Below, piece after piece: positions 46,467 to 54,726 of a stretch of 64,000 nucleotides of DNA. The notes beneath the pieces are model-generated. The model was not told the origin of the DNA, ran no database searches, and saw nothing but the letters and a program-made list of their open reading frames with translations. Both the position numbers and the translations under genes were made by a program. Positions within the stretch are counted from its first letter, which is position 1. The number at the start of each line of letters is the position of its first letter. The stretch is taken from NCBI RefSeq assembly GCF_007991655.1, contig NZ_BJYT01000001.1:124001-188000 (forward strand), read 5' to 3'. Source of the stretch: Segetibacter aerophilus. Lineage in GTDB: Bacteria > Bacteroidota > Bacteroidia > Chitinophagales > Chitinophagaceae.

Positions 46467-47480
46467 TTAAGCGATTACTTCATCACCTGTTTCAACCAAT
46501 TTTGCGGCTGGTATAACATGCTCTTTAGTCACCTTTACTTTGCCGCGATTTGCACGGGCAACACGGGAATAAATAGAGATGTTTTTGTCGAACAGGAAGC
46601 GGAAAAGTAAGCCCGTGTAAGAAGTATGATAACCTAATGTATCGTAATACTGGTTGGCAATCTTTTTTACTTTAGGCAACCTGTTCCAGGCTACTGAAGG
46701 AAAATCGTGGTGCTCGTTGTGATAGCCCACGTTTAGATTAACTGTGTTTAGGACGCCATAATAGCTCTTGGTTTCCTGGTCGCCGTGAGTAAGATAATGC
46801 TCCTGCACCCAACGTGCACCCAGCGGATGAAGACCAACAGAAAAGAAGAAACCTGCTACAAGATAAACAACACTGTGGGCGCCAAGGAAGTATACAACGG
46901 CAGCCATAAAGCTAAATTGAACGATCCAGTTGATCACTGTCCACTTGTCCCAAATCGCAATTTCCTTTAGACGCATAGGCCTGAGTAATTGAAAAATAGG
47001 GTAGAATAACAACCAGACGGCTTTGCCGATCCTTGAGTTGTCAATTAAACGCGCCTCCCATTGAAAGGGCATATCTGCGTCTAATTCTTCCACACCCTGG
47101 AAAGAGTGGTGTTTAATATGATACTTCTGAAAAGAAACTGAACTAGGGAAAACAAGCGGCAAATTGGCCAAGATACCTGACCATGTGTTAGCCATCCTGT
47201 TCTTGAAAAGGAGATTATGTGCACATTCATGAATACAAACAAAAAGCGTGTGGCACGCGAACGCGCCAATAAGATAAGCCGCGCCAAAAACTAACCACCA
47301 ATTGGCCTCTTTTAATAAGACAGCCAGAGTGATCTGTACTCCCACACACAACAGAATAACAAAGATTGTGTAGGGGTTTCTTCCTATTAACTTACGAATC
47401 TCAGGGTGCTTTGTAATAATTTCTTTTGTCCGCTGTTTGTGTGGTTCACTTTCATCGGACCACTTAAAGTTTTTTTCCAA
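46467..47480 (-). CDS. Fatty-acid/sphingolipid desaturase (dihydroceramide delta-4 desaturase-like)
   Basis: Integral-membrane di-iron desaturase of 337 residues. The three histidine boxes are IHECAHNLLF, KYHIKHHSFQG and YHNEHHDFP, with four to five hydrophobic segments around them. The C-terminal stretch NLNVGYHNEHHDFP followed by LPKVKKIANQYYDTL, and the N-terminal pattern HKQRTKEIITKHPEIRKLIG, match from memory the animal DES1 (DEGS) family more closely than acyl-CoA or phospholipid desaturases. Bacteroidota make dihydroceramide-type sphingolipids, so delta-4 desaturation of these is plausible. The start is TTG; no in-frame ATG precedes it. It has its own terminator. Confidence 0.82.
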   Translation of the reverse strand: MEKNFKWSDESEPHKQRTKEIITKHPEIRKLIGRNPYTIFVILLCVGVQITLAVLLKEANWWLVFGAAYLIGAFACHTLFVCIHECAHNLLFKNRMANTWSGILANLPLVFPSSVSFQKYHIKHHSFQGVEELDADMPFQWEARLIDNSRIGKAVWLLFYPIFQLLRPMRLKEIAIWDKWTVINWIVQFSFMAAVVYFLGAHSVVYLVAGFFFSVGLHPLGARWVQEHYLTHGDQETKSYYGVLNTVNLNVGYHNEHHDFPSVAWNRLPKVKKIANQYYDTLGYHTSYTGLLFRFLFDKNISIYSRVARANRGKVKVTKEHVIPAAKLVETGDEVIA

Positions 47481-47572
47481 GGCTGCTGGTGTTTGTGTTA
47501 TGAAATGGGGTACAATTTAGGCCGATATTTCTATTTAGAATACAGACTAACAATAATTTAAGGAGAGGGGCT

Positions 47573-47658
47573 AATGAATAATTACAAATGAATAATGAAT
47601 AATCTGAGCTTCTCCACTCATTATTAATTATTCATTGTTAATTGTTCATTATTCATTT
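47573..47658 (+). repeat. Low-complexity AATGAATAATTA-type intergenic repeat running into rlmN
   Basis: Tandem and inverted ATTAATTATTCATTGTTAAT-like words. It spans the desaturase-rlmN gap and encodes the last ten residues of RlmN (MNNEQLTMNN). Such sequences are scattered through many Bacteroidota genomes. Confidence 0.75.
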
Positions 47659-48715
47659 TCTCAACAAGTTCAAGTGTGTTTTTGTTGGCAAGTTGGCCGC
47701 ACGCGGCATCTATATCTTTACCACGGCTCCGTCTTAGGCGAGCGTTTACACGTGCTTTTGACAGATGATTCATAAACTTTTCTACGGTTTCCTCATCTGG
47801 TTTTAGAAATTTCGCGGCATCGATAGGGTTGTATTCAATAATATTTACAAGATCTGCGGGAACCTGGCGATAAATTTTTATCAGTTCGTCCGCGTCTTTT
47901 ATCGAGTCATTGAAGTTTTGAAACAGGATGTATTCAAAAGTTATCTCGTTTCCGGTTTGCTTATAAAAATAGTTCAAAGCTTCAATCAACGCTTTGATGT
48001 TGTTGCTTTCGTTGATCGGCATAATCTCGTTACGCTTCACATCATTTGCCGCGTGCAAGCTCAATGCAAGATTGAAACGTACTTTATCATCGCCCAGTTG
48101 TTTGATCATTTTTGCAACCCCCGCCGTCGAAACGGTTATTCGTCTCGGGCTCATTCCCAGTCCCTCGGGTGAAGTTATTTTCTCAATGGCTTTTAGTACG
48201 TTCTTATAGTTGAGCAACGGTTCGCCCATGCCCATAAAAACAATGTTGCTAAGCTTTTTATTATACACTTTGTTGGCCTGCTGGTTCAGCAAAACAACCT
48301 CATCATAAATTTCATCGTAATCAAGATTTCGCTTGCGTTCCATGTAACCGGTGGCGCAAAACTTACAACTAAGGCTGCAACCAATCTGTGAGGAGACACA
48401 AGCAGTCTGGCGTTCATCGGCAGGTATCAAAACACCTTCAACCATATGGCCTTCCACTGTTTTAAAGCGGCTTTTTACCGTTCCGTCTTCACTGTATTGG
48501 GTAGTCTCTACCTTTAGTGCAGGTAGTGTGAAATGTTCTTGTAGTGTAGTCCTTAATTCTTTGCTCAGGTTCGTCATAGCCTCGAAACTATGGGCCTGTT
48601 TCAGCCAAAGCCATTCGTAAACTTGTTTGGCCCTGAATTTTTTCTCACCAATTTGTTCAAAGTAATTCGTCAACTCTTCTAGACTCAAGTGACGAATATT
48701 CTTTTGTGATTTCAT
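47624..48715 (-). CDS. rlmN: Dual-specificity 23S rRNA A2503 / tRNA A37 methyltransferase RlmN
   Basis: Radical-SAM enzyme of about 363 residues that methylates C2 of A2503 in 23S rRNA. The cluster motif is CSLSCKFCATGYMERKRN (CxxxCxxC), and the resting Cys lies in ARLRRSRGKDIDAACGQL. NIVFMGMGEPLLNYKNV and RITVSTAGVAKMI are also diagnostic. I chose the ATG at 48715 (KSQKNIRHLSLEEL); the frame is open for 150 bases further upstream but that part reads as non-coding and contains the promoter box. The C-terminal ten residues come from an intergenic repeat. Confidence 0.95.
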   Translation of the reverse strand: MKSQKNIRHLSLEELTNYFEQIGEKKFRAKQVYEWLWLKQAHSFEAMTNLSKELRTTLQEHFTLPALKVETTQYSEDGTVKSRFKTVEGHMVEGVLIPADERQTACVSSQIGCSLSCKFCATGYMERKRNLDYDEIYDEVVLLNQQANKVYNKKLSNIVFMGMGEPLLNYKNVLKAIEKITSPEGLGMSPRRITVSTAGVAKMIKQLGDDKVRFNLALSLHAANDVKRNEIMPINESNNIKALIEALNYFYKQTGNEITFEYILFQNFNDSIKDADELIKIYRQVPADLVNIIEYNPIDAAKFLKPDEETVEKFMNHLSKARVNARLRRSRGKDIDAACGQLANKNTLELVEKMNNEQLTMNN

Positions 48716-48720
48716 GGCTG

Positions 48721-48728
48721 CAAAGGTA
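48721..48728 (-). promoter_or_regulatory. -7 promoter box (TACCTTTG) just upstream of rlmN
   Basis: TACCTTTG on the minus strand ends five bases before the rlmN ATG. CTG, one mismatch from TTG, lies at the 19-base -33 spacing. This suggests a leaderless transcript and supports the short start. Confidence 0.6.
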
Positions 48729-48843
48729 AGTGAGCCGCCATCTCGTGCAGGATTATAATATGTAAAGTTTTCTGAAATCGAGGAGAAATATTTGACAAAA
48801 TTTATTGTAAGGCTCTTGTGGGAACAAACTTTTGAATAAATAT

Positions 48844-48874
48844 TAAACATCGTTGTGTCACTCACTTGTACTTT
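48844..48874 (-). repeat. Copy of dispersed intergenic repeat (ACAACGATG type)
   Basis: Minus-strand copy AAAGTACAAGTGAGTGACAC followed by AACGATGTTTA, nearly identical to 46350-46380. It lies upstream of rlmN. Confidence 0.8.
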
Positions 48875-48934
48875 AAGCTTTTTTGTCAGCCTTTTACTTA
48901 GTTACCAAATCTTTCCAACCCATTGTATCGCAAA

Positions 48935-48968
48935 TACAAAGAGGTGAAATCCCTTTCACCTCTTTGTA
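48935..48968 (-). terminator. Perfect 15-bp hairpin after the 49386 lipoprotein gene
   Basis: Arms TACAAAGAGGTGAAA and TTTCACCTCTTTGTA with a four-base loop, directly after the stop of the minus-strand lipoprotein gene. The T tail on that strand is short (TTTG). Confidence 0.75.
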
Positions 48969-48978
48969 CAATCAGTGA

Positions 48979-49386
48979 TTACTTATTGTCATAATAATTT
49001 CCATTGCGGCGGTTGTTGTTGCCACGGTACTCCTTTTCGTACCGTTCGTCGTTGCGGCGATTGTTGTAACGTTCATTTCGTCTTCGTTCATTCTCGTAAT
49101 ACGGCCTTCCTTGTCGTGATCCGTAAATCTGCCTGCCTTGGTTCGAAGGGACATTTCTAGTGGTTCCAACAATTCGTCCATTCCTGTCCAAGACTCTACC
49201 ATCCCTTGTAACAATCAGGTCTCCGTTTCGCCCATTATTTGAGGGATACGTTGGATAAGGATACCTGTCAGAACCAGACGGATATTGGCGTGATTGCGGA
49301 TACTGGCGTGAGTCAGGGTAGGAGCTACTGCTACAACCTATGATTGTAACTGAAGCGGCTATGATTAGAAGTAGGGGAATTTTCAT
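48979..49386 (-). CDS. Small Arg/Asn/Tyr-rich lipoprotein of unknown function
   Basis: Protein of 135 residues with a lipobox (SVTIIGCSS) at about residue 18, so probably lipid-anchored. The next part has SRQYP and RYPYPTYPS repeats, followed by the ordered segment GDLIVTRDGRVLDRNGRIVG. The C-terminal 60 residues are low-complexity, very rich in Arg, Asn and Tyr. No enzymatic motif. A strong hairpin follows the stop codon. Confidence 0.75.
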   Translation of the reverse strand: MKIPLLLIIAASVTIIGCSSSSYPDSRQYPQSRQYPSGSDRYPYPTYPSNNGRNGDLIVTRDGRVLDRNGRIVGTTRNVPSNQGRQIYGSRQGRPYYENERRRNERYNNRRNDERYEKEYRGNNNRRNGNYYDNK

Positions 49387-49498
49387 ATTATTTTTTACAT
49401 CACAAAAGCCAATACAGTACCAGAAACTGTTCGTTTAACACCCCTTACTGTTAAAGCCGCTTCGGCCACAAACAATTATCCAAAACTTTTCTTAATTC

Positions 49499-50860
49499 CT
49501 AAAAATCAGTGATAATTAGCTCGGTCTGTAATACTGTTTTTTGTTCACCCTTCTTTAAATCTTTAACCATACAAGTTCCTTCGTGCAGTTCCTTGCTTCC
49601 TATTATAACCGCATAAGCAATACCTTTTTTATCTGCGTACTTAAACTGCTTATCAAACTTTGCGTTTTCATGAAACAGTTCTGCTGAAATTCCTTTATCT
49701 CTCAGCTGCTGCATCAATCCAAAAGCTGTTTTACTTTCTGCTTCGCCCAGGTTAAAAAACAACACCTTCGTCCCTGTTTGCACAGTTGCCGGAAAGAGTT
49801 TTAATTCTTCCATCACATCGTACATTCTATCGACGCCAAAGCTGATCCCAACCCCGGGTACGTTTGGCACGCCAAACAAGCCTGTGAGGTCATCATATCT
49901 TCCACCTCCACCAATACTTCCCATTTGTACGCCTTTGGCTTTCACTTCGAAAATTATCCCGGTGTAATAGTTAAGGCCGCGCGCAAGTGTAAAATCGGCG
50001 GACAATTGACCGATGACTGACGACGGAAGGAAGCTTAGTAGAAATTCTATTTCAGCAATTCCCTTTTTACCCGTTTCTATGCCTCCAATCAGATCTTGTA
50101 GTGCAAGGATCTTTTCTTCGTTACTTCCGGTTATTAAAAGATAATTCTCAATTTTCGCGATTTGGTCTGCTTGTAAACCTCTTTGAGAAAGTTCTTCCTT
50201 TACTTTCTCCATTCCAATTTTATCCAGCTTGTCTATGGCAATAGTTATATCCATCATCTTGTCTAAACCACCACACAATTCTGCTAACGCCGCCAGTATT
50301 TTCCTGCTGTTGATCCTGATTTCTACATCTATTCCGAGCTTTTTAAAAACGTTGCTGTAAATGCTTGTAAGCTCGGCCTCATTTAAAAGGCTGGTACTGC
50401 CTACCACATCGGCATCGCACTGGTAGAACTCCCGGTATCTTCCTTTCTGAGGTCGGTCCGCCCGCCACACGGGCTGAATTTGATACCGCTTAAAAGGGAG
50501 TGTGAGCTGACCAAAATTCATAGCCACATATCTTGCAAACGGAATGGTTAAGTCATAGCGGAGAGCCCGCTCGGTTAGGCCTTTTGTATTTTTTCCGTCG
50601 AGTACTTTTTCAAGCTCCTGCCGGGCTTGCAGATGCTTTGAAGGATTATCGAGGCCATTATTTAAAATCTTAAAAATGAGCTTGTCACCTTCCTCTCCGT
50701 ATTTGCCCATCAGGGTGTCGAGGTTTTCCATGGCCGGTGTTTCAAGTGGTTGAAACCCGTACAATTCAAAAACAGTTCTGATTGTGTTGAAAATAAAATT
50801 TCTTTTACTGACTATCTCTGCCGAAAAATCTCTTGTCCCTTGCGGTAATGTTGCTTTCAT
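49499..50860 (-). CDS. hisS: Histidyl-tRNA synthetase
   Basis: Class II aminoacyl-tRNA synthetase of 453 residues that charges tRNA-His. Motif 1 region: NTIRTVFELYGFQPLETPAM. Motif 2: KGRYREFYQCDADVVG. The histidine-specific motif LARGLNYYTGIIFE is present, and GSIGGGGRYDDLTGLFG precedes motif 3 (GVGISFGVDR). The C-terminal 95 residues are the anticodon-binding domain. It starts at ATG. Length is normal for the family. Confidence 0.97.
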   Translation of the reverse strand: MKATLPQGTRDFSAEIVSKRNFIFNTIRTVFELYGFQPLETPAMENLDTLMGKYGEEGDKLIFKILNNGLDNPSKHLQARQELEKVLDGKNTKGLTERALRYDLTIPFARYVAMNFGQLTLPFKRYQIQPVWRADRPQKGRYREFYQCDADVVGSTSLLNEAELTSIYSNVFKKLGIDVEIRINSRKILAALAELCGGLDKMMDITIAIDKLDKIGMEKVKEELSQRGLQADQIAKIENYLLITGSNEEKILALQDLIGGIETGKKGIAEIEFLLSFLPSSVIGQLSADFTLARGLNYYTGIIFEVKAKGVQMGSIGGGGRYDDLTGLFGVPNVPGVGISFGVDRMYDVMEELKLFPATVQTGTKVLFFNLGEAESKTAFGLMQQLRDKGISAELFHENAKFDKQFKYADKKGIAYAVIIGSKELHEGTCMVKDLKKGEQKTVLQTELIITDF

Positions 50861-50897
50861 GTGTCGCCCCAGCCCAAACGGCTTTTATTTTACTGAT

Positions 50898-50920
50898 TAT
50901 TACTTTTTGCTTTTTGCTTC
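50898..50920 (+). repeat. Short TTTTTGC low-complexity repeat
   Basis: TACTTTTTGCTTTTTGC between hisS and the phosphatase gene. It is related to the arms of the element at 51506-51574. Confidence 0.4.
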
Positions 50921-50947
50921 AGATTTCCTTTAAAGTAAGGATTGCAA

Positions 50948-51421
50948 TTAAACCACGTGCATACCCGCAGCGTACTTTTTAATGATGGCATCGCAAGCTT
51001 GATCGAGCGTTTCATACACTTTGCGGAAACCTTCTTCACCGCCATACCATGGATCGGGCACTATCCGGTCTTCGCCTGGATACAGTTCGTTTAAGATAAG
51101 ATCGACTTTGCCGGAGTCCCAATTATTGCCACTTATTCTTTTTACATCAAGATAATTTTCGTCATCCATCACATAGATTTTGTCGAAATTTTTCATGTCC
51201 TCTTTAGTAAAATAACGACACCTTGCTTCCCCAATATCCAGCCCGTTATCAAGCGCCACCTTTTGTGAAAACTTGTGCGGCGCACAGCCTTCATTGCGTC
51301 CCAACGTTCCTGCGCTATCCACTTCCCAATCAAGGCCGGCTTTTCTTACTTTATCTTTTAATATGCCTTCTGCCAACGGACTTCTGCAAATGTTGCCCAG
51401 GCAAACCATTAAAATCTTCAT
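50948..51421 (-). CDS. Low-molecular-weight protein tyrosine phosphatase
   Basis: Cytoplasmic phosphatase of 157 residues. The P-loop is VCLGNICRSPLAEG (C-x5-R-S) at residues 6-19, and the general-acid loop is VPDPWYGGEEGFRKVY. In many bacteria such Wzb-like enzymes dephosphorylate the Wzc kinase. This one lies about 48 kb from the wzc-like gene, so a link is possible but not shown by context. The -7-like box TATCTTTG ends four bases before the ATG. Confidence 0.92.
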   Translation of the reverse strand: MKILMVCLGNICRSPLAEGILKDKVRKAGLDWEVDSAGTLGRNEGCAPHKFSQKVALDNGLDIGEARCRYFTKEDMKNFDKIYVMDDENYLDVKRISGNNWDSGKVDLILNELYPGEDRIVPDPWYGGEEGFRKVYETLDQACDAIIKKYAAGMHVV

Positions 51422-51425
51422 GCGG

Positions 51426-51433
51426 CAAAGATA
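51426..51433 (-). promoter_or_regulatory. -7 promoter box (TATCTTTG) just upstream of the phosphatase gene
   Basis: TATCTTTG on the minus strand ends four bases before the ATG, implying a leaderless transcript. The -33 region is degenerate. Confidence 0.55.
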
Positions 51434-51505
51434 ACTATTAGTGGATAAGTGATGAATCGAACGGAGCTGTAGCTAGCTGAAGCAAAAAGTAGATAGCCTT
51501 GCCAT

Positions 51506-51574
51506 GAAAGTAGAAAGTCAAAAGGCAAAAGGAAAAAGTGAGGTTATTTTTGACTTTTTACTTTCTACTTTTGA
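51506..51574 (+). repeat. Imperfect inverted low-complexity element
   Basis: The left arm begins with GAAAGTAGAAAGTCAAAAGG, and the right arm with TTTTTGACTTTTTACTTTCT. The arms can pair imperfectly. It lies directly upstream of the amidohydrolase gene. Confidence 0.55.
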
Positions 51575-51589
51575 ATTAAACCAACTGCA

Positions 51590-52840
51590 ATGACCGTCAA
51601 CTCTATCCGCCTCGAACAGCACTTTGAGCAAATGAGTGAAATTGGAAAGCTCGGCGAAACCGGCACCAATCGTCCCACACTTTCGCCTAGCGAGAAACAA
51701 GCGTTCGAACTTGCCTCCTCCTGGATGCAAGCAGCAGGCATGACAACCAGGATTGATAACTTTGGAAATCTCATAGGAAGGCTGGAAGGAACCAAGCCAG
51801 AACTACCGGTTTTGATGATGGGCTCGCACCTAGATAGTCAACCTTATGGTGGACGGTTTGATGGTGTAGCAGGAGTGCTATGCGCTATTGAGGCCGTTAC
51901 AACAATTGTCGAAAAAGGCATAAAACCCGAGCGAACTATAGAGGTGGTTTCCTTTGCTGATGAAGAGGGCTGGCGCTTTAACAAAGGTTTGTTTGGAAGC
52001 CGCGGTATTCTTGGTCGTCTTGAAGAAGGCGAATTGGACAGGGCAGACAAAGATGGGATTACCCGTCGGCAGGCACTGATAGACTTTGGCTGCGATCCCA
52101 AGAAATTTGATGACAGCTTGTACCCACCCGGCTCCATTCATTGTTTCCTTGAGCTGCATATAGAGCAGGGGCCTGTGCTTGATCTTGCCCATAAACCCAT
52201 TGGTGTTGTTTCGGGCATTTCCGGTCCTTTATGGTGGACAGTAAAGCTGAAGGGAATGGCCGGCCACGCCGGATCGGTGCCCATGCCCATTCGCCAGGAC
52301 GCACTTGTTGGTGCAGCTGAAATTATTCTTGCCCTTCGCCAAATCGCTACACAAATTCCTGATGCACCTACTGTTGGTACTGTAGGGACCATGAATGTTT
52401 TTCCGGCAAGTCGAAATGTCATTCCCGAAGAAGTCACTTTTACCGTTGACCTTCGTGATATTGATCTTAGTCGCCGCAACATGTATGAGGCGCAACTTCG
52501 TGAACAGATAGAAGCAATTTGTGGCAAACATCATCTTACTTATTCCATTACAGAAGACTGGAACAGTGAACCCCGCTATTGCGCGGATTGGCTCAAACAG
52601 ATTATCCATGCGCAATGCAATAATCTTAACCTCGATGCTCCCGAACTTATGAGTGGACCTTTCCATGATGCTATGGCGCTAAGCTATGCTACAGATTACG
52701 CTATGATATTTGTCCGCTGTAAAGATGGTATTAGCCACAACCCACTTGAATTTGCCTCTTACAAAGATTTGGCGTTAGGTGCGGAAGTATTGTATGGGAC
52801 AGTGTTGGAGGTTTTGAAGCATGAGCCTTATAATTTGTAA
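51590..52840 (+). CDS. M20-type Zn-dependent amidohydrolase (N-carbamoyl-L-amino acid hydrolase / allantoate amidohydrolase family)
   Basis: Metal-dependent hydrolase of 416 residues cleaving an amide or carbamoyl bond. The two-metal site is visible: His in MGSHLDSQPYGG, Asp in GRFDGVAG, Glu pair in FADEEGWRF, His in LELHIEQGPVLD, and His in SGPFHDAMALS. The dimerisation domain lies in the middle (about 215-325). The family includes carbamoylases, allantoate amidohydrolase and beta-ureidopropionase; no neighbouring purine or hydantoin genes help to decide. It starts at ATG. Confidence 0.88.
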   Translation: MTVNSIRLEQHFEQMSEIGKLGETGTNRPTLSPSEKQAFELASSWMQAAGMTTRIDNFGNLIGRLEGTKPELPVLMMGSHLDSQPYGGRFDGVAGVLCAIEAVTTIVEKGIKPERTIEVVSFADEEGWRFNKGLFGSRGILGRLEEGELDRADKDGITRRQALIDFGCDPKKFDDSLYPPGSIHCFLELHIEQGPVLDLAHKPIGVVSGISGPLWWTVKLKGMAGHAGSVPMPIRQDALVGAAEIILALRQIATQIPDAPTVGTVGTMNVFPASRNVIPEEVTFTVDLRDIDLSRRNMYEAQLREQIEAICGKHHLTYSITEDWNSEPRYCADWLKQIIHAQCNNLNLDAPELMSGPFHDAMALSYATDYAMIFVRCKDGISHNPLEFASYKDLALGAEVLYGTVLEVLKHEPYNL

Positions 52841-52861
52841 ATTTGAAAAAAAGGTAACAAT

Positions 52862-53056
52862 ATGGACGCTATAACTATACTGAAAAACGAGTCGAATAAT
52901 CACCGGGTAATGCAGATTGACCTTGACCTTCTGGGACAGAATGATGAACAACTGGAAGATGTTTATGATATTATAGCAATTGAACTTCGCAGAAATGAAG
53001 AGACAATACCTTGGGATAAGGCGAAACAACAATTACTAGATGAAGGTAAATTGTAA
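52862..53056 (+). CDS. Probable antitoxin of a RelE/ParE-type pair
   Basis: Protein of 64 residues, acidic, with a central helix-rich part and the end IPWDKAKQQLLDEGKL. It lacks a recognisable DNA-binding motif, but its position three bases before a RelE/ParE toxin gene and its size fit an antitoxin. It may bind the toxin by its C-terminal helix. The assignment rests on context. Confidence 0.65.
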   Translation: MDAITILKNESNNHRVMQIDLDLLGQNDEQLEDVYDIIAIELRRNEETIPWDKAKQQLLDEGKL

Positions 53057-53059
53057 CAT

Positions 53060-53314
53060 ATGTATTCGATCGAGGTAAAGAAATCAGCTCTTAAAGAATT
53101 AGCTCAAATCACTCTACCTTATAGTAGAAAAATTGTTGAAGCTATCGATAACCTTGCAACTAATCCAAGACCTGAAGGGGTGAAAAAGTTGAAAGGTGAG
53201 GAAGCTTTTAGAATCCGAGTGGCAGATTACCGAATAATATATACAATCGAAGATGTAATTAAAATTGTAGAAGTTCAAAGAATTAGGCATCGAAAAGATG
53301 CTTACAAAGGATAA
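53060..53314 (+). CDS. RelE/ParE-family toxin
   Basis: Protein of 84 residues with the compact RelE/ParE fold: YSIEVKKSALKELAQI as the first strand and helices, then KKLKGEEAFRIRVADYRIIY and VEVQRIRHRKDAYKG. The conserved KLKG, R-x-R-x-x-DYRI and RHRKDxY elements match the family well. RelE-type members cleave mRNA at the ribosome and ParE-type members inhibit gyrase; which applies cannot be told. Confidence 0.87.
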   Translation: MYSIEVKKSALKELAQITLPYSRKIVEAIDNLATNPRPEGVKKLKGEEAFRIRVADYRIIYTIEDVIKIVEVQRIRHRKDAYKG

Positions 53315-53383
53315 TTTTAAAGAGGAGGGGTAGTTAAAACTTTAATTTAGTTTAGATCTTTCCTTGATCATTCTTAGTAATCG

Positions 53384-53575
53384 CTAAAAGTCAAAAGCCG
53401 GTAATTGGTGAGAAAATAAAAGGAACAAAATGAACGCGGCCCATGTCGCTAAAATCAAAATGATTTGTTGTTTAAACATAACCATAGGATGCATTGGCGA
53501 GTTTTTTGATTTTAGCTCACCTTGTTTGTCTACATGAATGGTTTGTCTTCTTATTAAATTTCTACTTCTTCGCAT
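53384..53575 (-). CDS. Small single-pass membrane protein of unknown function
   Basis: Protein of 63 residues. A basic N-terminus (MRRSRNLIRRQ) is followed by one hydrophobic segment near the C-terminus (IILILATWAAFILFLLFSH). A TAACTTTG box lies 31 bases upstream on the same strand. No family is recognised. Confidence 0.55.
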   Translation of the reverse strand: MRRSRNLIRRQTIHVDKQGELKSKNSPMHPMVMFKQQIILILATWAAFILFLLFSHQLPAFDF

Positions 53576-53606
53576 GCTTTTAAAGATGATTATTTTGCCA
53601 CTAATT

Positions 53607-53614
53607 CAAAGTTA
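53607..53614 (-). promoter_or_regulatory. Possible -7 box (TAACTTTG) of the small membrane protein gene
   Basis: Matches TAnnTTTG on the minus strand, 31 bases before the ATG; no clear -33 TTG. Confidence 0.4.
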
Positions 53615-53662
53615 AATTTTATAGCTATTTCGCGATAAGGTTCGTCTTCTAATTGGATACCC

Positions 53663-54628
53663 TTAGGGTCTCTTTAGAAAAGTAAGAAGACGTTTTAAGT
53701 ACGTAGGCAAGGCTTGTATGTGAGGTATGTGACCGACGCCGGGAACTTCCACTAGTATTGAATTTTTTATAGCATTTTTTGTTTTTCTTCCAAGAGTGGG
53801 GTACTGTCCGTATTGTTTCTTTTGCTCGTCGTTCAGCAAATTTTTACCTACAACTGTTCTGTCTTCCTGCCCGATAATTAGTAGGGTAGGAGCCTGAATT
53901 TTGTCAAAGTAGTACACCACAGGTTGCTCATATATTACCTGGTAGGTAATAGCTGAGACAAGGGCATTAGTGTCTTTGTTTCCTATCATAGAAGCGTCTA
54001 ATTGAGCTTGCACATATTGTTCATACTCCGGTTTCCATTCAGGATAATACGATTGCTGGTACTTTTTTAAAGATTCGTAAGTGGACTGCTTTTCGTTTTC
54101 ATAAAGTTTATCGGTTGACTGATATGGAACGAAGAGACTATAATCTTCGAGGCCGATAGGGTTTTCAAGAACTAATTTCGAAACGATGGTAGGATACATT
54201 ACGGCAAACCGTATCGCCAGCATTCCACCCATTGAATGGGCCACTACATTCACTTTTGTAATGCCTAAAGTATCAAGCAGCTTCTTGGTATTATTGGCCA
54301 ACAATGGAAAGCTGTAGTGAATAACCGGTTTGTCAGATTTCCCCCATCCAATCTGGTCGGGCAGGACAACCCGGTATCCTTCTTTGATAAGGGCTGCTAT
54401 AACATCCCGCCAATAATAACCATTAAAATTTTTTCCGTGTAGTAACAAAACGGCTTCTCCATTTGGTTTAGCGGGCGTTACATCCATATAAGCCATCCTA
54501 TGATCGCGGCCTTCAATACTAACATTCAGGTAATGAACCGGGTAAGGATATGAGAGTTGTTGTGAAAATGAGTTGGATATCGCTGTCAAAAAAATTAAAA
54601 GAATAAAGAGTGTCTTCATAACGTTCAT
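53663..54628 (-). CDS. Secreted alpha/beta-fold hydrolase
   Basis: Protein of 321 residues with a signal peptide (MKTLFILLIFLTAISNSFS; ATG at 54628 or 54619). The oxyanion region is LLLHGKNFNGYYWRDV, the nucleophile elbow VAHSMGGMLAIR (Ser), the acid lies in LLIIGQEDRTVV, and the His in VPGVGHIPHIQ. It is likely a periplasmic esterase or similar hydrolase; the substrate is unknown. A repeat copy lies in the gap upstream. Confidence 0.88.
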   Translation of the reverse strand: MNVMKTLFILLIFLTAISNSFSQQLSYPYPVHYLNVSIEGRDHRMAYMDVTPAKPNGEAVLLLHGKNFNGYYWRDVIAALIKEGYRVVLPDQIGWGKSDKPVIHYSFPLLANNTKKLLDTLGITKVNVVAHSMGGMLAIRFAVMYPTIVSKLVLENPIGLEDYSLFVPYQSTDKLYENEKQSTYESLKKYQQSYYPEWKPEYEQYVQAQLDASMIGNKDTNALVSAITYQVIYEQPVVYYFDKIQAPTLLIIGQEDRTVVGKNLLNDEQKKQYGQYPTLGRKTKNAIKNSILVEVPGVGHIPHIQALPTYLKRLLTFLKRP

Positions 54629-54686
54629 CGCTGTGTTTTAGAAAGCTATCTACACGAATATGTTCTTCAACCTTCATGCAGATTAA

Positions 54687-54715
54687 GTAGCGAAACATGA
54701 CGCAACGATAGTGCC
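54687..54715 (+). repeat. Copy of dispersed GACGCAAC-type intergenic repeat
   Basis: GTAGCGAAACATGACGCAAC followed by GATAGTGCC. It shares GTAGC-AAACA and GACGCAAC with the copy at 59431-59470, but with a shorter middle. Confidence 0.55.
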
Positions 54716-54726
54716 ATGAAAATGTA

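Noticed and set aside
48716-48865. N-terminal extension of RlmN
   Set aside because: The 50 extra residues match nothing in RlmN and overlap a TACCTTTG promoter box and part of the repeat copy.
52229-52666. 145-residue reading frame on the minus strand
   Set aside because: It is fully inside the M20 hydrolase gene on the other strand and has no family features.
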